Source of the DNA: Falciphora oryzae
Taxonomy: Eukaryota > Ascomycota > Sordariomycetes > Magnaporthales > Magnaporthaceae
Direction: 5' to 3'
Assembly (NCBI GenBank): GCA_000733355.1
Contig: JNVV01000004.1
Span: 339,923 to 403,922 of the forward strand
DNA: 64,000 nucleotides
Numbering within the stretch: the first letter of the stretch is position 1; each line of letters opens with the position of its first letter. This document shows positions 23,377-35,200 of this stretch, one piece after another. A model generated the notes under the pieces. It saw only the letters and a program-made list of their open reading frames with translations. It made no database searches and was not told where the DNA came from. The translations under genes and the position numbers were made by a program.

Positions 23377-26045
23377 ATGGGGAGCCCTGCCAAAAAGCGT
23401 AAACTCAACGGCGGCGATTCCAAGCCGCCCGTACGAAGCTTGGAATACTTCTTTGCGAAACAGAAGCAGCCTGCTCCCGCTACCGCAGAAAACGAGCAAG
23501 TTCTGAGCGACGAGGAGCTTGCGAGAAAACTCCAGGCAGAATGGAACCGCGAGGATGCAGCCCGGTCCTCGTCGGCAAACGAGGCTGTCCCACCAGCGAA
23601 GGCTCAGCAGGCCCGTCCAGGAAATGAGCCAGATAATAAGGACAACAAAGCAGACGTCAACCCTGATTCTCTCTCAGCAAAGAAGGATGGCGGCATTCCA
23701 GACCCTGTACCTACATCAGTCGCTGCCCCTGCCCCTGCGCGCAATATACTGTCATTGCAGTCTGTCGCGATAGCGGAAGACCTGGTGGCATCGTCACTTC
23801 CGCTGGATGAAAGCCCCTTAACATTCCAGCCTTCCCAGTATATCGACCAGCTTAAGAGGCAGTGGTCGGCTGATGGCGGCAACGCGTCATATGCCCTCCT
23901 GACGCGTTGCTTCGTGCTCGTCAGTGGGACGAACAGCCGCATCAAGATTGTTAACACCTTGGTAAACTGCATCAGGACCCTTATTGAGGCAGACCCTACC
24001 AGTCTGCTCCCGGCAGTATGGCTTGCCACCAACTCCATATCGCCGCCGTACATCTCCTTGGAGCTAGGCTTGGGCGGCTCTGCCATATCCAAGGCCCTGA
24101 AGCAAGTTTGTGGCTTGGACAATCGCAGCCTCAAGGCCATCTATGACAAGCACGGCGACCCAGGCGATGTTGCGTTTGAAGCCAAGAAGAAGCAGAGCTT
24201 CATGTTGCGGAAACCAAAACCTCTTACCATCAAAGGCGTTTTCCAGTCGCTGGTCAAAATCGCCAAGAGCCAGGGCCAGGGTAGTGTGCAGACCAAACAG
24301 CAGATCGTGAACAGGCTGCTCCAGGACGCGAGGGGTGGTGAGGAGAGCAGGTTCATCGTCCGCACTCTCTGCCAGCATGTAAGTTCCCTCCTTCCCATGA
24401 TATGCCCAGTGAGCAAGGCTAACGATTCTTGCAGCTTCGAATTGGCGCAGTGAAAACCACGATGCTTATAGCCCTGTCTCGGGCATTCCTTCTTTCGAAG
24501 CCGCCTGGAGCAGACTTTGCTACCAGAAGTCCGGCGGAGTTGGGCCAGCTGAAGAAGGATGGGCTTGCCGAGATCTGGGCCAAGGGCGAGGAAATTGTGA
24601 AGGCCTGCTTTGCCAGGCGCCCCAACTATAATGACCTCGTTCCCGTACTTCTCGAGATCGGTGTCACGGAGGAGCTCCTCCTCCGATGCGGCCTGACGCT
24701 GCACATTCCTCTTCGCCCAATGCTTGGCAGTATCACCAGAGATCTAGCAGATATGCTTACTAAACTTCAGGGGAGGGACTTTGCTTGCGAGTTCAAGTAC
24801 GATGGCCAGAGAGCTCAAGTCCACTGCGACGAGAAAGGCACTGTGTCTATCTTCTCGAGACATCTGGAGCTGATGACAGACAAATACCCGGATCTTGTAG
24901 CTCTGATCCCCAAGATCCGGGGAGAAGGAGCTGAAAGTTTCGTTCTGGAGGGCGAGATTGTTGCCGTCGACCGCCAGACAGGAGAACTCAAGAACTTCCA
25001 GACCTTGACCAACCGCGCAAGGAAGGATGTGGAAATTGGCAGCATTACGGTAGACGTTTGTCTCTTTGCTTTTGACCTGATGTTCCTCAACGGCCAACCG
25101 CTGCTGGATCGGCCATTCCGCGAACGTCGCGAGCTCCTTCGATCTCTCTTTGTTGAGGTGCCTCACCATTTCACCTGGGTAAAGAGTATGGATGCTACGT
25201 CGCAAGATTCGGAAGCCGTCCTCGAATTCTTCAAGGCGGCAACAGACGCAAAGTGCGAGGGCCTGATGGTGAAGATCCTGGACAACCTTCCAGATCTAGT
25301 ATACCAGGGGGAAGACGTTGCAGAGGGAGCAGCCGAACCAGACCAGGTGGCGGCAAAGTCTTCTTCCAAGGGCAAGGGAAAAGCCAAGGCCAAAGCAGAG
25401 AGCGGCGAATCCGAAAAGAAGAAGTCGCGAAGGAAGCCCCTCCTTGCAACCTATGAGCCTGACAAGCGGCTCGACTCGTGGCTCAAGGTCAAAAAGGACT
25501 ACAACGCCAACTTTGACACGCTCGATCTTATCCCCATCGCCGCCTGGCACGGGCAAGGGAGGAAGGCGAAATGGTGGTCACCGATCCTCATGGCCGTCCG
25601 CAACGACGACACTGGGTCGCTGGAGGCCGTGACCAAGTGCATGTCGGGCTTCACCGATGCCTTCTACAAGGCCAACAAGCTCTTCTACAACGACGGAGCG
25701 GATGGGACAGAGAGGCAGAACACGCGCGCCCAGAAGCCGGCCTTCATCGAGTACTCGGGCCCGGAGCCGGACGTGTGGTTCGAGCCCCAGGAGGTCTGGG
25801 AGATGGCGTTTGCCGACATCACCCTCAGCCCGACCTATACCGCGGCCATTGGGCTTGTGAGCGACGAGCGTGGCCTCAGCTTACGGTTCCCCAGATTTCT
25901 CAAGAAGCGAGAGGACAAGAGCATGGACGAGGCGAGCACAAACGAGTTCCTGGCCGGTCTCTTCAGGAGACAAGAAACCAAAGCCCCTACCAATCCTGTT
26001 CGCGAAGCGGCAGATGATGAAATGGACGAAGCCATCGAAGATTGA
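23377..26045 (+). CDS. cdc9: ATP-dependent DNA ligase I (Cdc9-type)
   Basis: Seals nicks between Okazaki fragments and in excision repair. Exons 23377-24378 and 24435-26045 (56-nt intron) give 870 residues. The N-terminus has a KKRK nuclear signal and SLEYFFAKQ, a degenerate PCNA-binding box. The DNA-binding domain comes next. The adenylation domain has the KYDGQR motif with nucleophile Lys455, FVLEGEIVAVD, FAFDLMFLNG, EGLMVK (about 609-614) and WLKVKKDY (about 683-690). The OB domain ends in WFEPQEVWE and LSLRFPRF. Between EGLMVK and WLKVKKDY lies a Lys/Ala/Ser-rich insertion of about 50 residues that yeast Cdc9 lacks. It is in frame, shows no splice sites, and is probably a fungal loop expansion. 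Confidence 0.96.
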
Positions 26046-26175
26046 AGATTAAGGATAGAAGGCAGTTGGGCTCAACCCTAACCACCTGGGCTACTCTGGA
26101 CCCTTCAATCGGCCACGCGACTAATCCATGGCATTCATGGCATCCGTCATTTGCACCCACGCATATTCCAGACCC

Positions 26176-27281
26176 CTACTCCTTCCACGCGCGGTAAACA
26201 ATCCTCGCCCCGTACTTCTCGCCCTTCTTCAGGACCATCATGGACTTCCACTCGTCGACATTGACCGCGTTGACGTAGCGGCTCGGCTCGACGCAGAAGG
26301 CGCTGCGGGCCTTGCGGGCGGGCAGGCCGGCGACCTGGGGCACGTCGATGTACTTGCCCGTGTAGAACTGGAAGGCGGGCTCGGTGCTGTGGACCTCGAG
26401 GTGGATGCCCGAGTCCGGGTGACTGGCGTGCACGTGGCGGACCAAGGGCTGAGATCGGGTGTCGACGGGGACCGACGAGGGCTGCTCGTTGGCGACGAAG
26501 CAGTCGTCGATGTCGGGCTCCTCGGCGCCGAGCGTGAAGGGCTTCTTGCCCTCGAACTTGGAGAAGGGCTTGATGCCGCCCGTGGGGATGCCGCCGTCGT
26601 CGACGGGGAGGTAGGAGTTGGTGGCGATCTCCACGACGGTGCCGGCAATGGACTCGCCGCCGGTCAGATTGAAGTAGCTGCGGTGATCATAGCGTTAGTC
26701 ACGACTATTGTCCGCCTCGGTCGATGTTGTGGAAAGAGTTCACAAAAAACGACTTACGAGTGGTTGGTCATGTTGACAGGGGTCTCGTCAGCACCACTGA
26801 TAAGCTCAGCCTCATACTCGATGCCAAGAACAGTGACGTCCTTGCCGTCGACGACCTGCTTTCCGGCCGTGTAGACGGTCGTGGCCTTGACGGTGCCAGG
26901 GAACCCCTCGTCGCCATCCTCGCTGAGCAGGGTGAACTCGACGCTCTCGCCGCCCTCGAGCCCGTCTATCCCAGGGATGGAGCGCACGCCGACGAGCCTG
27001 GGCCCGTCCCAGACGCGTTTGCCCCAGCCGACGACGCCGCCGTGCAGGTTGTTGGGTCCGTTGTTGGCGGCCAGGGCGTAGGACTTGCCGCCGTTGAGCG
27101 AGTCAAGCTTGGCGTCCTTGATGCGGTTCGCCACGCGCCCGATGGTCTCGCCGAAGTAGGGGGCGTTGTGCTCGCGATACAGGTCCTCGGTCGGGAAGCC
27201 CTGGACGATGTTGACGCCGCCGACCTTGAGGGACTGGATGATGGCCCCGAGGGGCAGGAGCTCGACGGCTGAGTCGGCCAT
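26176..27281 (-). CDS. Aldose 1-epimerase (mutarotase)
   Basis: Interconverts alpha and beta anomers of hexoses, chiefly galactose and glucose, upstream of the Leloir pathway. Exons 27281-26758 and 26677-26176 are joined by an 80-nt intron with a CTAAC branch and give 341 residues. GalM-family landmarks are in order: APYFGETIGRVANRIKDAKL, NNGPNNLHGG (substrate-binding His), NMTNHSYFNLTG (catalytic His, with the intron inside the Ser codon), and CVEPSRYVNAVN (catalytic Glu). There is no signal peptide, so it is cytosolic. The frame extends upstream of the chosen Met, but those residues are not conserved. Confidence 0.94.
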
Positions 27282-28906
27282 TTTTGCGGTGTTTTTAGCG
27301 GTAGTACCTCTTCGCTTTTCCTTGGAGATTACTCTGTCTGCTGCCCGAGCTATAGAAGCTCGTGGTGGCCGGGATGACGTAGACGGGGCAAGGCCAATGA
27401 TACCTTCGTCCAGTGTTTCTACCAAAAAGGCTTATTTGATCCGAATTTCCATTCTCATCCACGTGGAGAGCTGATGCACCCCTCTTATTATAGTCTACAT
27501 ACATGATGGGATTGACGACTGAGGTAATTTGCACGGCGAGCGACCCGCCCGGAGCGAGGGCGCAATTCAGCCTATATCGGCGGGCGCAAAAAGGAACATA
27601 TGGATCAAAGGCTCTTTGCCGACCCCCAACGAGGGTGGGGTCACACTATTTCCAAGCCTCCCTTTTCCCCACACAGGCCGCGTCGCGCGGGGTAGCGCCC
27701 GCGAAAGTCATATGCGACATGCGCCCCAATGGATCGATGATACAGACGGGAGCTAGGAGAGGTCTACACGGAACGTTTCGATGGATTTGGTACATGTGCA
27801 CTGTAAATTTCCGCTTCATGTCTTGGGAACACAGAAGGACTGAGCCGATGAATGGGGTGGCCTCGTGCTGCATTCAAATGGTGAGAACGTGCGAGGTCGG
27901 GTGTTCTTGCTTCTTCGGAGAGACACCAAACGAGGCGAAGGCTGAGAGCTTCAAAGAGATGCATTTGGTCTGATTTATGTGAGCAGACGTGGAGACAGAG
28001 ATATCAATTGATTGCTTTTCCCGGCTACAAAAACGCATTAGCTCGGCACCCGTCTGGTAGCTGGAGGCATAGGCTAATGCACTGCGACTGCGCTGACAAG
28101 ACCAAAAACCTCCACACTCTGCATTCCAATGCAGAGAGCAAGAAGCACGGGCAGCCACAGTCTGCAGGCTGATGATGGCCACGCAGCGTTGGAAACCGGA
28201 TAACGGCCAAGCCTGCCCAAGTGCCTGCAGCAGTCTGTTCTATTTTTCCAATATGGAAGCGCTCACCTCCGGCTCGGGTTCAGTCGGGGCGTTTGGCCTC
28301 TGCACGCCCCCGCCCGCCACTGCGGCTGTTGTTTGTCGCCACCATCGGGCGTCTGCGGCCGCTGAGCTGTCTTATTCAAGTCTGGAGGAAACCGCGCCCC
28401 AGTTGGCACCTAGCAATTGGTAGCTTGTCCAGGAGCCAGGAGCCTGGGATTCGATAATTGCACAAACCCTGGAATTACGTGGCCCGTCTTTCTGGCTTGT
28501 CTACTTCCCATCAGCCAGGATTGACGCCGACAGGCTCCTTGCCTGCATCCCACATGATCTCCACGGCCAGCAAAGCTGCTGGGGGTTATATCACCTCTTT
28601 GGTTGACTACATCCACGTCACCCAACGCAACCGGCCCGCTTGATTCACAATGGCATAGCGCATTTGCGCCCTTTCGACATATACTAGAACGAACCCCCAC
28701 CTCCATTCCAGGCTCTCGGCCTTTGTTCCATTGGGCAAAGACAACCAGACTGGACAGAAGCAAACACGCCGGGGAATTCACTCTCCTCTCACAACTGAAT
28801 CAAGCCTCGTTTCCCGGCCACCGCCTCCTCACTCACTACACGCCCGTCGGCCGCTGCGAATCCCACCAAGACACGGAAACGAACTGCCGCATTCCGGGCC
28901 CGAGCG
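27282..28906. other. Divergent intergenic region
   Basis: 1.6 kb between divergent genes. No reading frame with coding character and no RNA gene were found. The last 200 bases are the C-rich leader of the next gene. Confidence 0.5.
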
Positions 28907-30231
28907 ATGGGGGAAGTCGAGCCGCCTCTCCGCGCGGCGACGCCGAAGCGCAAGAGAGACCATCTCTCCGACGACAGGAGCCCGCGCCGCACGGCCACGC
29001 CGCCAACCTCGTGCAGAGGCACTCCCACCGCCGCCCCGGCCGCGCACCCGGTCCTCGCTCCCACCATAATAACCAGCGCGCACACGAACCCCTCCTTTGA
29101 GGTCCCCGCGTACGAGGGCGACGATGGTAGCAGCAGCCCTCGGACGAGGGTGGCGCGCAAGTTCCAGGGATTGGCCCTCGATAGCGGGGGTGGCGCACCG
29201 GGCGCAAAAGCCCCGTCGCTGGCAGCCACAGTCGGAGCGGCGGCAACAGCAGCAGAAGCACAACCGGCAACAGCAAATAGGACGCACCGCGCCGGGTCGC
29301 CGTCCCCTCGTCGAGGCGACACGGCCGTCATGATGCACGACAGCGGGGCGGACGGCGATGATGACGACGACGGTGACGAGGACGAAAACGAAGACGGCTA
29401 TTTCTCGGCGCGCAAACGGTTTAAGCTCCCAGCGGCGGCGCCGCAACGAGACCAAAGCGACTCGCCTCCCACGCGTGCCGCGAGCGTGTTCGCGCCAATC
29501 GAGACCCCAATGGGCGAGTGGGCCGCCAGGCTCCAGGCCCCTGGCGCGCTGGGCGATCCCGCCAAGAGCCACAGCGGTGCGGCCGCAGCAGCGACGACGG
29601 CAGGGAGCGGCGGCGCTTATAACAAGACGCATCACCGCAACTACAAGACGGTCGGGCTGTCGCCTCGGGCCGGTACGCCGCCGCTGGTCGGCGCCAAGAC
29701 GACGGCGACGGGCGAGGCGCACGAGGCGGCCGTCGCTGCCGGGGACGAGGGGTCGTCCTCGTCTTCGTCGTCGCCGTCGCACAAGGAGATTGTGGACCCG
29801 GTCCGGGCCGCGCTGACGTGGCACGAGGACGAGATCACGGTGTACGACCCGGACGACGAGGACGACGACGGCACGGGCATCAACGGCATCGGGTTCAAGC
29901 CGACGCCCGCCATCGCGTACGCGCGCACCCTCAAGCGCCGCCAGCAGCTGGCCGAGTACAGGAAGCGTGAGGAGCGCGAGGCCCGCGCCAGGCGGAGTCT
30001 GCGCCGGAGGGGCAGCCCTGCGGTATCTGGCAGCGNNNNNNNNNNNNNNNNNNNNNNNNNNNNNNNNNNNNNNNNNNNNNNNNNNNNNNNNNNNNNNNNN
30101 NNNNNNNNNNNNNNNNNNNNNNNNNNTCTGCGGAGCAGCAGCAGCGCCAGGCCGCGCGGAGGCAGCAGCTGGCGGCCAGGAGGGTGCGCTTCCTGGACGT
30201 GGAGCCGGCCGCCGTGATTACGACCCGATGA
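28907..30231 (+). CDS. Conserved fungal protein of unknown function, interrupted by an assembly gap
   Basis: Function unknown. The N-terminus is basic (TPKRKRD, likely nuclear signal). Ser/Pro/Ala-rich disordered sequence follows, with an acidic run (DDDDDGDEDENED) leading into GYFSARKRFKL. The conserved-looking C-terminal part has LTWHEDEITVYDPDD, GINGIGFKPTPAIAYARTLKRRQQLAEYRKREERE and then a long basic helix. A gap of 91 N (30036-30126) interrupts that helix. After it the frame that continues sensibly starts at 30127 (SAEQQQRQAARRQQLAARR) and stops at 30231, which is a different frame from the one entering the gap. The true length is about 440 residues. The KRKR signal, acidic tract and Arg-rich helix suggest a nuclear, nucleic-acid or chromatin-associated protein, by inference only. 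Confidence 0.7.
30036..30126. other. Assembly gap (91 N)
   Basis: A run of N inside a coding region. If no intron is hidden, the missing stretch must be 2 modulo 3 bases long to join the two coding frames. The drawn 91 is 1 modulo 3, so the size is not exact. Confidence 0.97.
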
Positions 30232-30757
30232 CACAGAAACAGACCTACTGTTTTCTTCGTGGAATTTTTCTTCTGCTTTTCTTTTGTCTCTCTTGGGCTT
30301 AGGAGGGTACCGGAAGGGTTTGGGAAACAGCACTCCCCCAAGTTCCAGTTGACACCGGCTTGCTTATGACTGGGAGGCACACTTGCGGGATACCCAGGGG
30401 GCGTTGGTACCAGGATTCTGTCACTTCCGACTTTTAACTTGTTCTTTTTCTCGTATCACTATTTGCCATTGCTCCTTGGAAGTTATAGCTACTTTTGCTA
30501 TAGCTGGCTTGAGACTCGAGTCTGTTTATGGCAGACGCTTATGTCGGGCCATGTTAGGCCAGGGCGGCCGCGCAGTAAAGAACGCAGAAGATCATGAAAT
30601 CACCCATGATGACAAGAAAGAAGATACCCAAAATATACACTGGCGATAACGTGTGCAAAAGTGCGTGCGCCGATGGAAATGCTAGCTTTTTCCGCCTCCT
30701 TCTAGGGGCGTCATGCCGTTTTCTTTTTCTTCCTTTTATCGCGACAACCGGTGTTGC
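30232..30757. other. Spacer between convergent genes
   Basis: 3' flanks of the gapped gene and COX20. Nothing recognisable. Confidence 0.5.
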
Positions 30758-31385
30758 TCACCAGAACCTGTACCACCTCTTCTGGGCAGCTAACCTTGCC
30801 GCCCCTGCTGCGGCGGCCGCCTCCTCGTCTTGCCGCTTCTTGTCCTCGACCTTCTTCCTCAGCTCCGCGGCTTTCCGGTCAAACACCTCGACCGCCCTCT
30901 TCATCTTCTCGCGCTCCACCCTGCGGCTGTACTGGCAGTACTCGTACGATCCGACGGCGAACGCGACGAAGGCGCCCGCGGCCCAATTTGCTGCTTTTGG
31001 TATTGGTGCTAGAGTGGCCAGAAGTCCGTCAGTTCGGTCCGTCCTTTTGGCCTGCCTTTTCCCCCCTGGAGCCACAGCTATCTCATGTGGTCTCCAACGT
31101 ACCTCCTAGCACGAACCGCAGCGCCCCGACGCTGGCGCCGCCCCCGATTCCGGTGAGTAGGCCCTGCCTAGAGCAGGGGGCGTTGTGCACGTTCAGGAAG
31201 TCCTCGGCCTTGATCGTGCCCACCGCCTCCCCGATCGTCGCCCGCTGCTGGTCGCTCAGCTTGGCCTTGAGCTCCTCCTGCTGCTGCTCGACCGCCCTCA
31301 GCGCCCGCAGTTGTTCCTCTGTCGGCGCGGCGGCGAACTCTTGCGCCCGCCAGGCTGGAGGCTTGTCGTCGTCGCCGCTGCCCAT
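30758..31385 (-). CDS. cox20: Cytochrome c oxidase assembly protein COX20
   Basis: Inner mitochondrial membrane chaperone for Cox2 during cytochrome oxidase assembly. Exons 31385-31103 and 31008-30758 (94-nt intron, donor GTACGT) give 177 residues. Seen are an N-terminal matrix-side helix, AEDFLNVHNAPCSRQGLLTG, a first membrane segment ending FVLGAPIPKAANW across the splice junction, a second segment GAFVAFAVGSYEYCQY, and a charged C-terminal coiled coil (REKMKRAVEVFDRKAAELRKKVEDKKRQ). Both transmembrane spans and the conserved Cys motif match the family. No classical presequence is seen, as is usual for COX20. Confidence 0.92.
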
Positions 31386-32278
31386 TTCTTGGGAAGTTTG
31401 TTGTCGCGGGCGGGGTGTCCCTGGGCTGGGGGTTGGGCTCGTCGTCGGTTCGGATTGGGCGATGTAAGGGTGGTCACGTCACTGGCTTGGCTGCTCACCT
31501 GCCGGCAGGACTTGGGGGTTAGGATGTGCTCAATTGGCAAGGCTGGAAGCTATCCGAATTTGGCGACAGGGTTGGGGTTACTGAGGGGTTCTGCAGGGGT
31601 CTTGATGAGTGGGGTTTCCTGTCGCTGCATGTCGTGTCTGCGCGACGCTACCCATTGTTGCGGGGGAAATCGATCTAACCTCACAGCATGGAAACATTAC
31701 GAGAGGAAACGGCTGGGCTCAGTCAACCGAGAACCAATCGCTCGGGATTTGATCTTACTCGCTGCTGGTTGGATATCAATGGCTGGACTCGAAAGACAGA
31801 CGCGGGTCTGATAGGCTCGAGTTGGCGGAGTGTTTGGCGGATTCTGCCCCACACCTGACCCGCGATGTTTAATGACTGCAGGGGTCCTCCGCGCGTTAAT
31901 CGCGTCTCCCTTGCATGGACGCGTTTGGATTTTCAAAGTGCAAGCCCACTCGAGAAAGCATCCATATTGAAATCAATCTAATTGTTCGTTTACCTACCCC
32001 TGGTCACCAACCCGCCAGGCTCCGTCCGGAGAGCCCTGTGCGACAAGATTTCCATTTCGATCCTGACACGGCTGCCGACCGCTAAACCAATTCCTACGTT
32101 TGAGATCAACACCACATGAGCTGCGCCCTCTCAGTACCACAAGCCCCTCAACAGCCACCGTTGGTTCCGAGGCTGAGCGGGTAGCATCTCCAGCCTGCCG
32201 GATCCCCTCCGAGGACGGCCCTGAAAGGGCGCCTTTCCCTTAGTAACCGAGCAGCAACCCGTCGCCACAGAGCCCACC
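31386..32278. other. Bidirectional promoter (COX20 / Pol epsilon)
   Basis: 893 bases between divergent starts, containing a candidate cell-cycle element (listed separately). No gene seen. Confidence 0.55.
31919..31924. promoter_or_regulatory. Candidate MluI cell-cycle box (MCB)
   Basis: Perfect ACGCGT palindrome about 355 bases upstream of the Pol epsilon start, with further CGCG-containing strings (GCGCGT, TCGCGT) just upstream at about 31890-31906. MBF uses this element in yeasts to drive S-phase genes including DNA polymerases. Assignment here is by position and motif only. Confidence 0.4.
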
Positions 32279-35200
32279 ATGGCCAACACATCCCTCCGAA
32301 AGCCGCAAAAGGGCTACCGCGGCCGCGGGGGCAAGAAGGCCTACCACGGCGGGCGGGGCGGCGCGCGCACCTTCGCGGCGACCACGGGCGGCCGCGCCGA
32401 GGCGACGTCGTCGGACGAGAAGTGGGAGCGCGTGCGCCTGGCCCATGACATCGACGAGAGCATGGGCTTCGCGCGCTACGACGCCGGCCGCCGCCGCGAG
32501 GGCTGGCTCGTCAACGTGCAGCCGACCAGCATCGAGGACGGCCGCGTGCCCGGCGGCGGCGGCCGCGCCGCTCTCGACTGCTACTTCATCGAGGAGGACG
32601 GCGGCACCTTCAAGGCCACCGTCGCTTATGATCCATACTTCCTGGTCGCCGTCCGGAAGGGCCGCGAGGGAGATGTTGAGGAGTGGTGCAAGCGCGTGCC
32701 CGGCGGCGGCATCGTCAAGTCGGTCCGCAGGGTCGAGAAGGAGGACCTCAAGATGCCGAACCACCTGCTCGGCTACAGGCGGACGTTCCTCGAGCTGAGG
32801 TTCCACAACGTGCAGGACCTCCTGGCTGCGAGGAAAGACATCTTCCCCATTGCGGAGAAGAACAAGAAGAATATGGATGCGATGGACACATACGCTGAGG
32901 TTGCTGCGTGAGTTGTGCCTCGTCCCACCCTGCCCCTGACGTCTGCTAACCGGCTCTCTTGTGGTACAGCACCAATGGCGACTTTGACCTCTTCGACGAC
33001 TCACGAGAACACGATAAACGACTTAATGTTTCTTTTGCCGATTCCAGCGATTTCATTGTCGATATTAGAGAGTACGACGTTCCCTACCACGTCCGAGTAA
33101 TGATAGATATGGGTACGTAACCCCTGAATACTCCCTTCATTCGCAGACAGTCTCCTAGGCCTTCTCGACTCACAACCAAACAGATATAAGAGTGGCCAAA
33201 TGGTACTGGGTGGAAGCCAAGCACGGAGTCACGACGGTTGTTTGCAACGAAGACCACTTGCCCATGGCAGACCCCGTCGTCATGGCCTACGATATCGAGA
33301 CAGCAAAAGCGCCCCTGAAATTTCCCGATGCGACCGTCGACCAGATCATGATGGTATCATACATGATCGACGGCCAGGGGTTCCTGATCACCAACAGGGA
33401 AATTATCTCCGAGGACATTGCCGACTTCGAGTACACTCCCAAGCCCGAATACCCCGGACCGTTCATGATCTTCAACGAGCCCGACGAAAAGAGCCTGATC
33501 GAGCGTTTCTTCCTCCACATCAAGGAAGCCCGTCCTACCGTTATTGCCACCTACAACGGCGACTTTTTCGATTGGCCATATGTCGACGCCCGCGCCAGCT
33601 TCAACGGCATTGATATGTACCGGGAGATCGGCTGGAGGAAGGACTCGGAGGACCAGTACAAGTGCAACTACTCGGTTCACATGGACTGCTTCCACTGGGT
33701 CAACCGAGACAGTTACTTGCCACAGGGCAGCAGAGGTCTCAAGGCCGTCACTGTCGCCAAGCTAGGCTACGACCCCGACGAGCTAGACCCAGAGCTGATG
33801 ACGCCGTACGCCAGCGAACGGCCGCAGACCCTGGCCGAGTACTCCGTTTCCGATGCCGTCGCGACGTACTACCTGTACATGAAATACGTCCACCCGTTCG
33901 TCTTCTCCCTCTGCACCATCTTGCCCCTCGGACCCGACGATACGGAGAGGAAAGGAACGGGAACGCTTTGCGAGATGCTTCTGATGGTGCAGGCATACCA
34001 AAAAGGCATCGTGCTACCGAACAAGCACGTGTCGGCAAAAGAGTCTTTCTGGGATGGCCATTTGCTCGAGTCTGAGACCTACGTGGGTGGTCACGTCGAG
34101 AGTATCGAAGCAGGTGTCTTCCGAGCAGACATCCCGGTGAACTTTGCCGTCGACGCTAGTGCCTGCGAGGAGCTCATCCGAGATCTGGACGCCGCCCTGA
34201 AGTTCAGCATTACTGTCGAGGAGAAGAAGTCAATGGATGATGTGACAAATTATGACGAGGTCAAGGAGCAGATCAAGGCCAAACTGGAGTCTCTCAGGGA
34301 CACGCCCAACCGACTCGAAAGGCCGCTGATCTACCACTTGGATGTCGCGTCCATGTACCCCAACATTATGACGACCAACCGACTGCAGCCAGACTCGATG
34401 GTCCAGGAGTCTGACTGCGCTGCCTGCGATTTCAACCGGCCTGGCAAGACGTGTGACCGGAGGCTCCCTTGGTCCTGGAGAGGAGAGTACCTGCCCGCCA
34501 AGCGAGACGAGTACAACATGATCCGGCACGCCCTCGAGAACGAGAAGTTCCCCGGGAAATACCCGAACTCTCCGATGCGGACGTTCCAGGATCTCCCGCC
34601 CGACGAGCAGGCAACTCTCACCCGGAAACGCCTGCAGACCTACTCGCAGAAGGTCTACCACAAGATCCACGACTCCACCATCATCGAGCGGGAGGCCATC
34701 ATCTGCCAGAGGGAGAACCCCTTTTACATCAACACGGTGCGCGACTTCCGAGACCGTCGGTACGACTACAAGGGTAAGGCGAAAGTCTGGAAGGGCAAGA
34801 CAGATGCACTCAAGTCGTCAGGCGCATCAGCAAGCGAGGTCGAAGCGGCCAAGAAGATGATCGTTCTCTTTGACTCGCTCCAGCTGGCTCACAAGGTCAT
34901 TTTGAACTCCTTCTATGGCTACGTCATGAGAAAGGGATCCAGGTGGTACTCGATGGAGATGGCCGGAGTCACTTGTTTGACGGGAGCCACCATTATCCAG
35001 CTAGCAAAAGTGCTGGTCGAGAGGCTGGGGCGCCCGCTCGAGCTTGACACTGATGGTATCTGGTGCATGCTTCCCGCAACGTTTCCCGAAAACTTCGCCT
35101 TCAAGCTGAAAAACGGCAAGAAGCTTGCCATTTCATACCCCTGTGTCATGTTGAACCACCTGGTCCACGACAAGTTCACGAATCACCAGTACCAGACACT

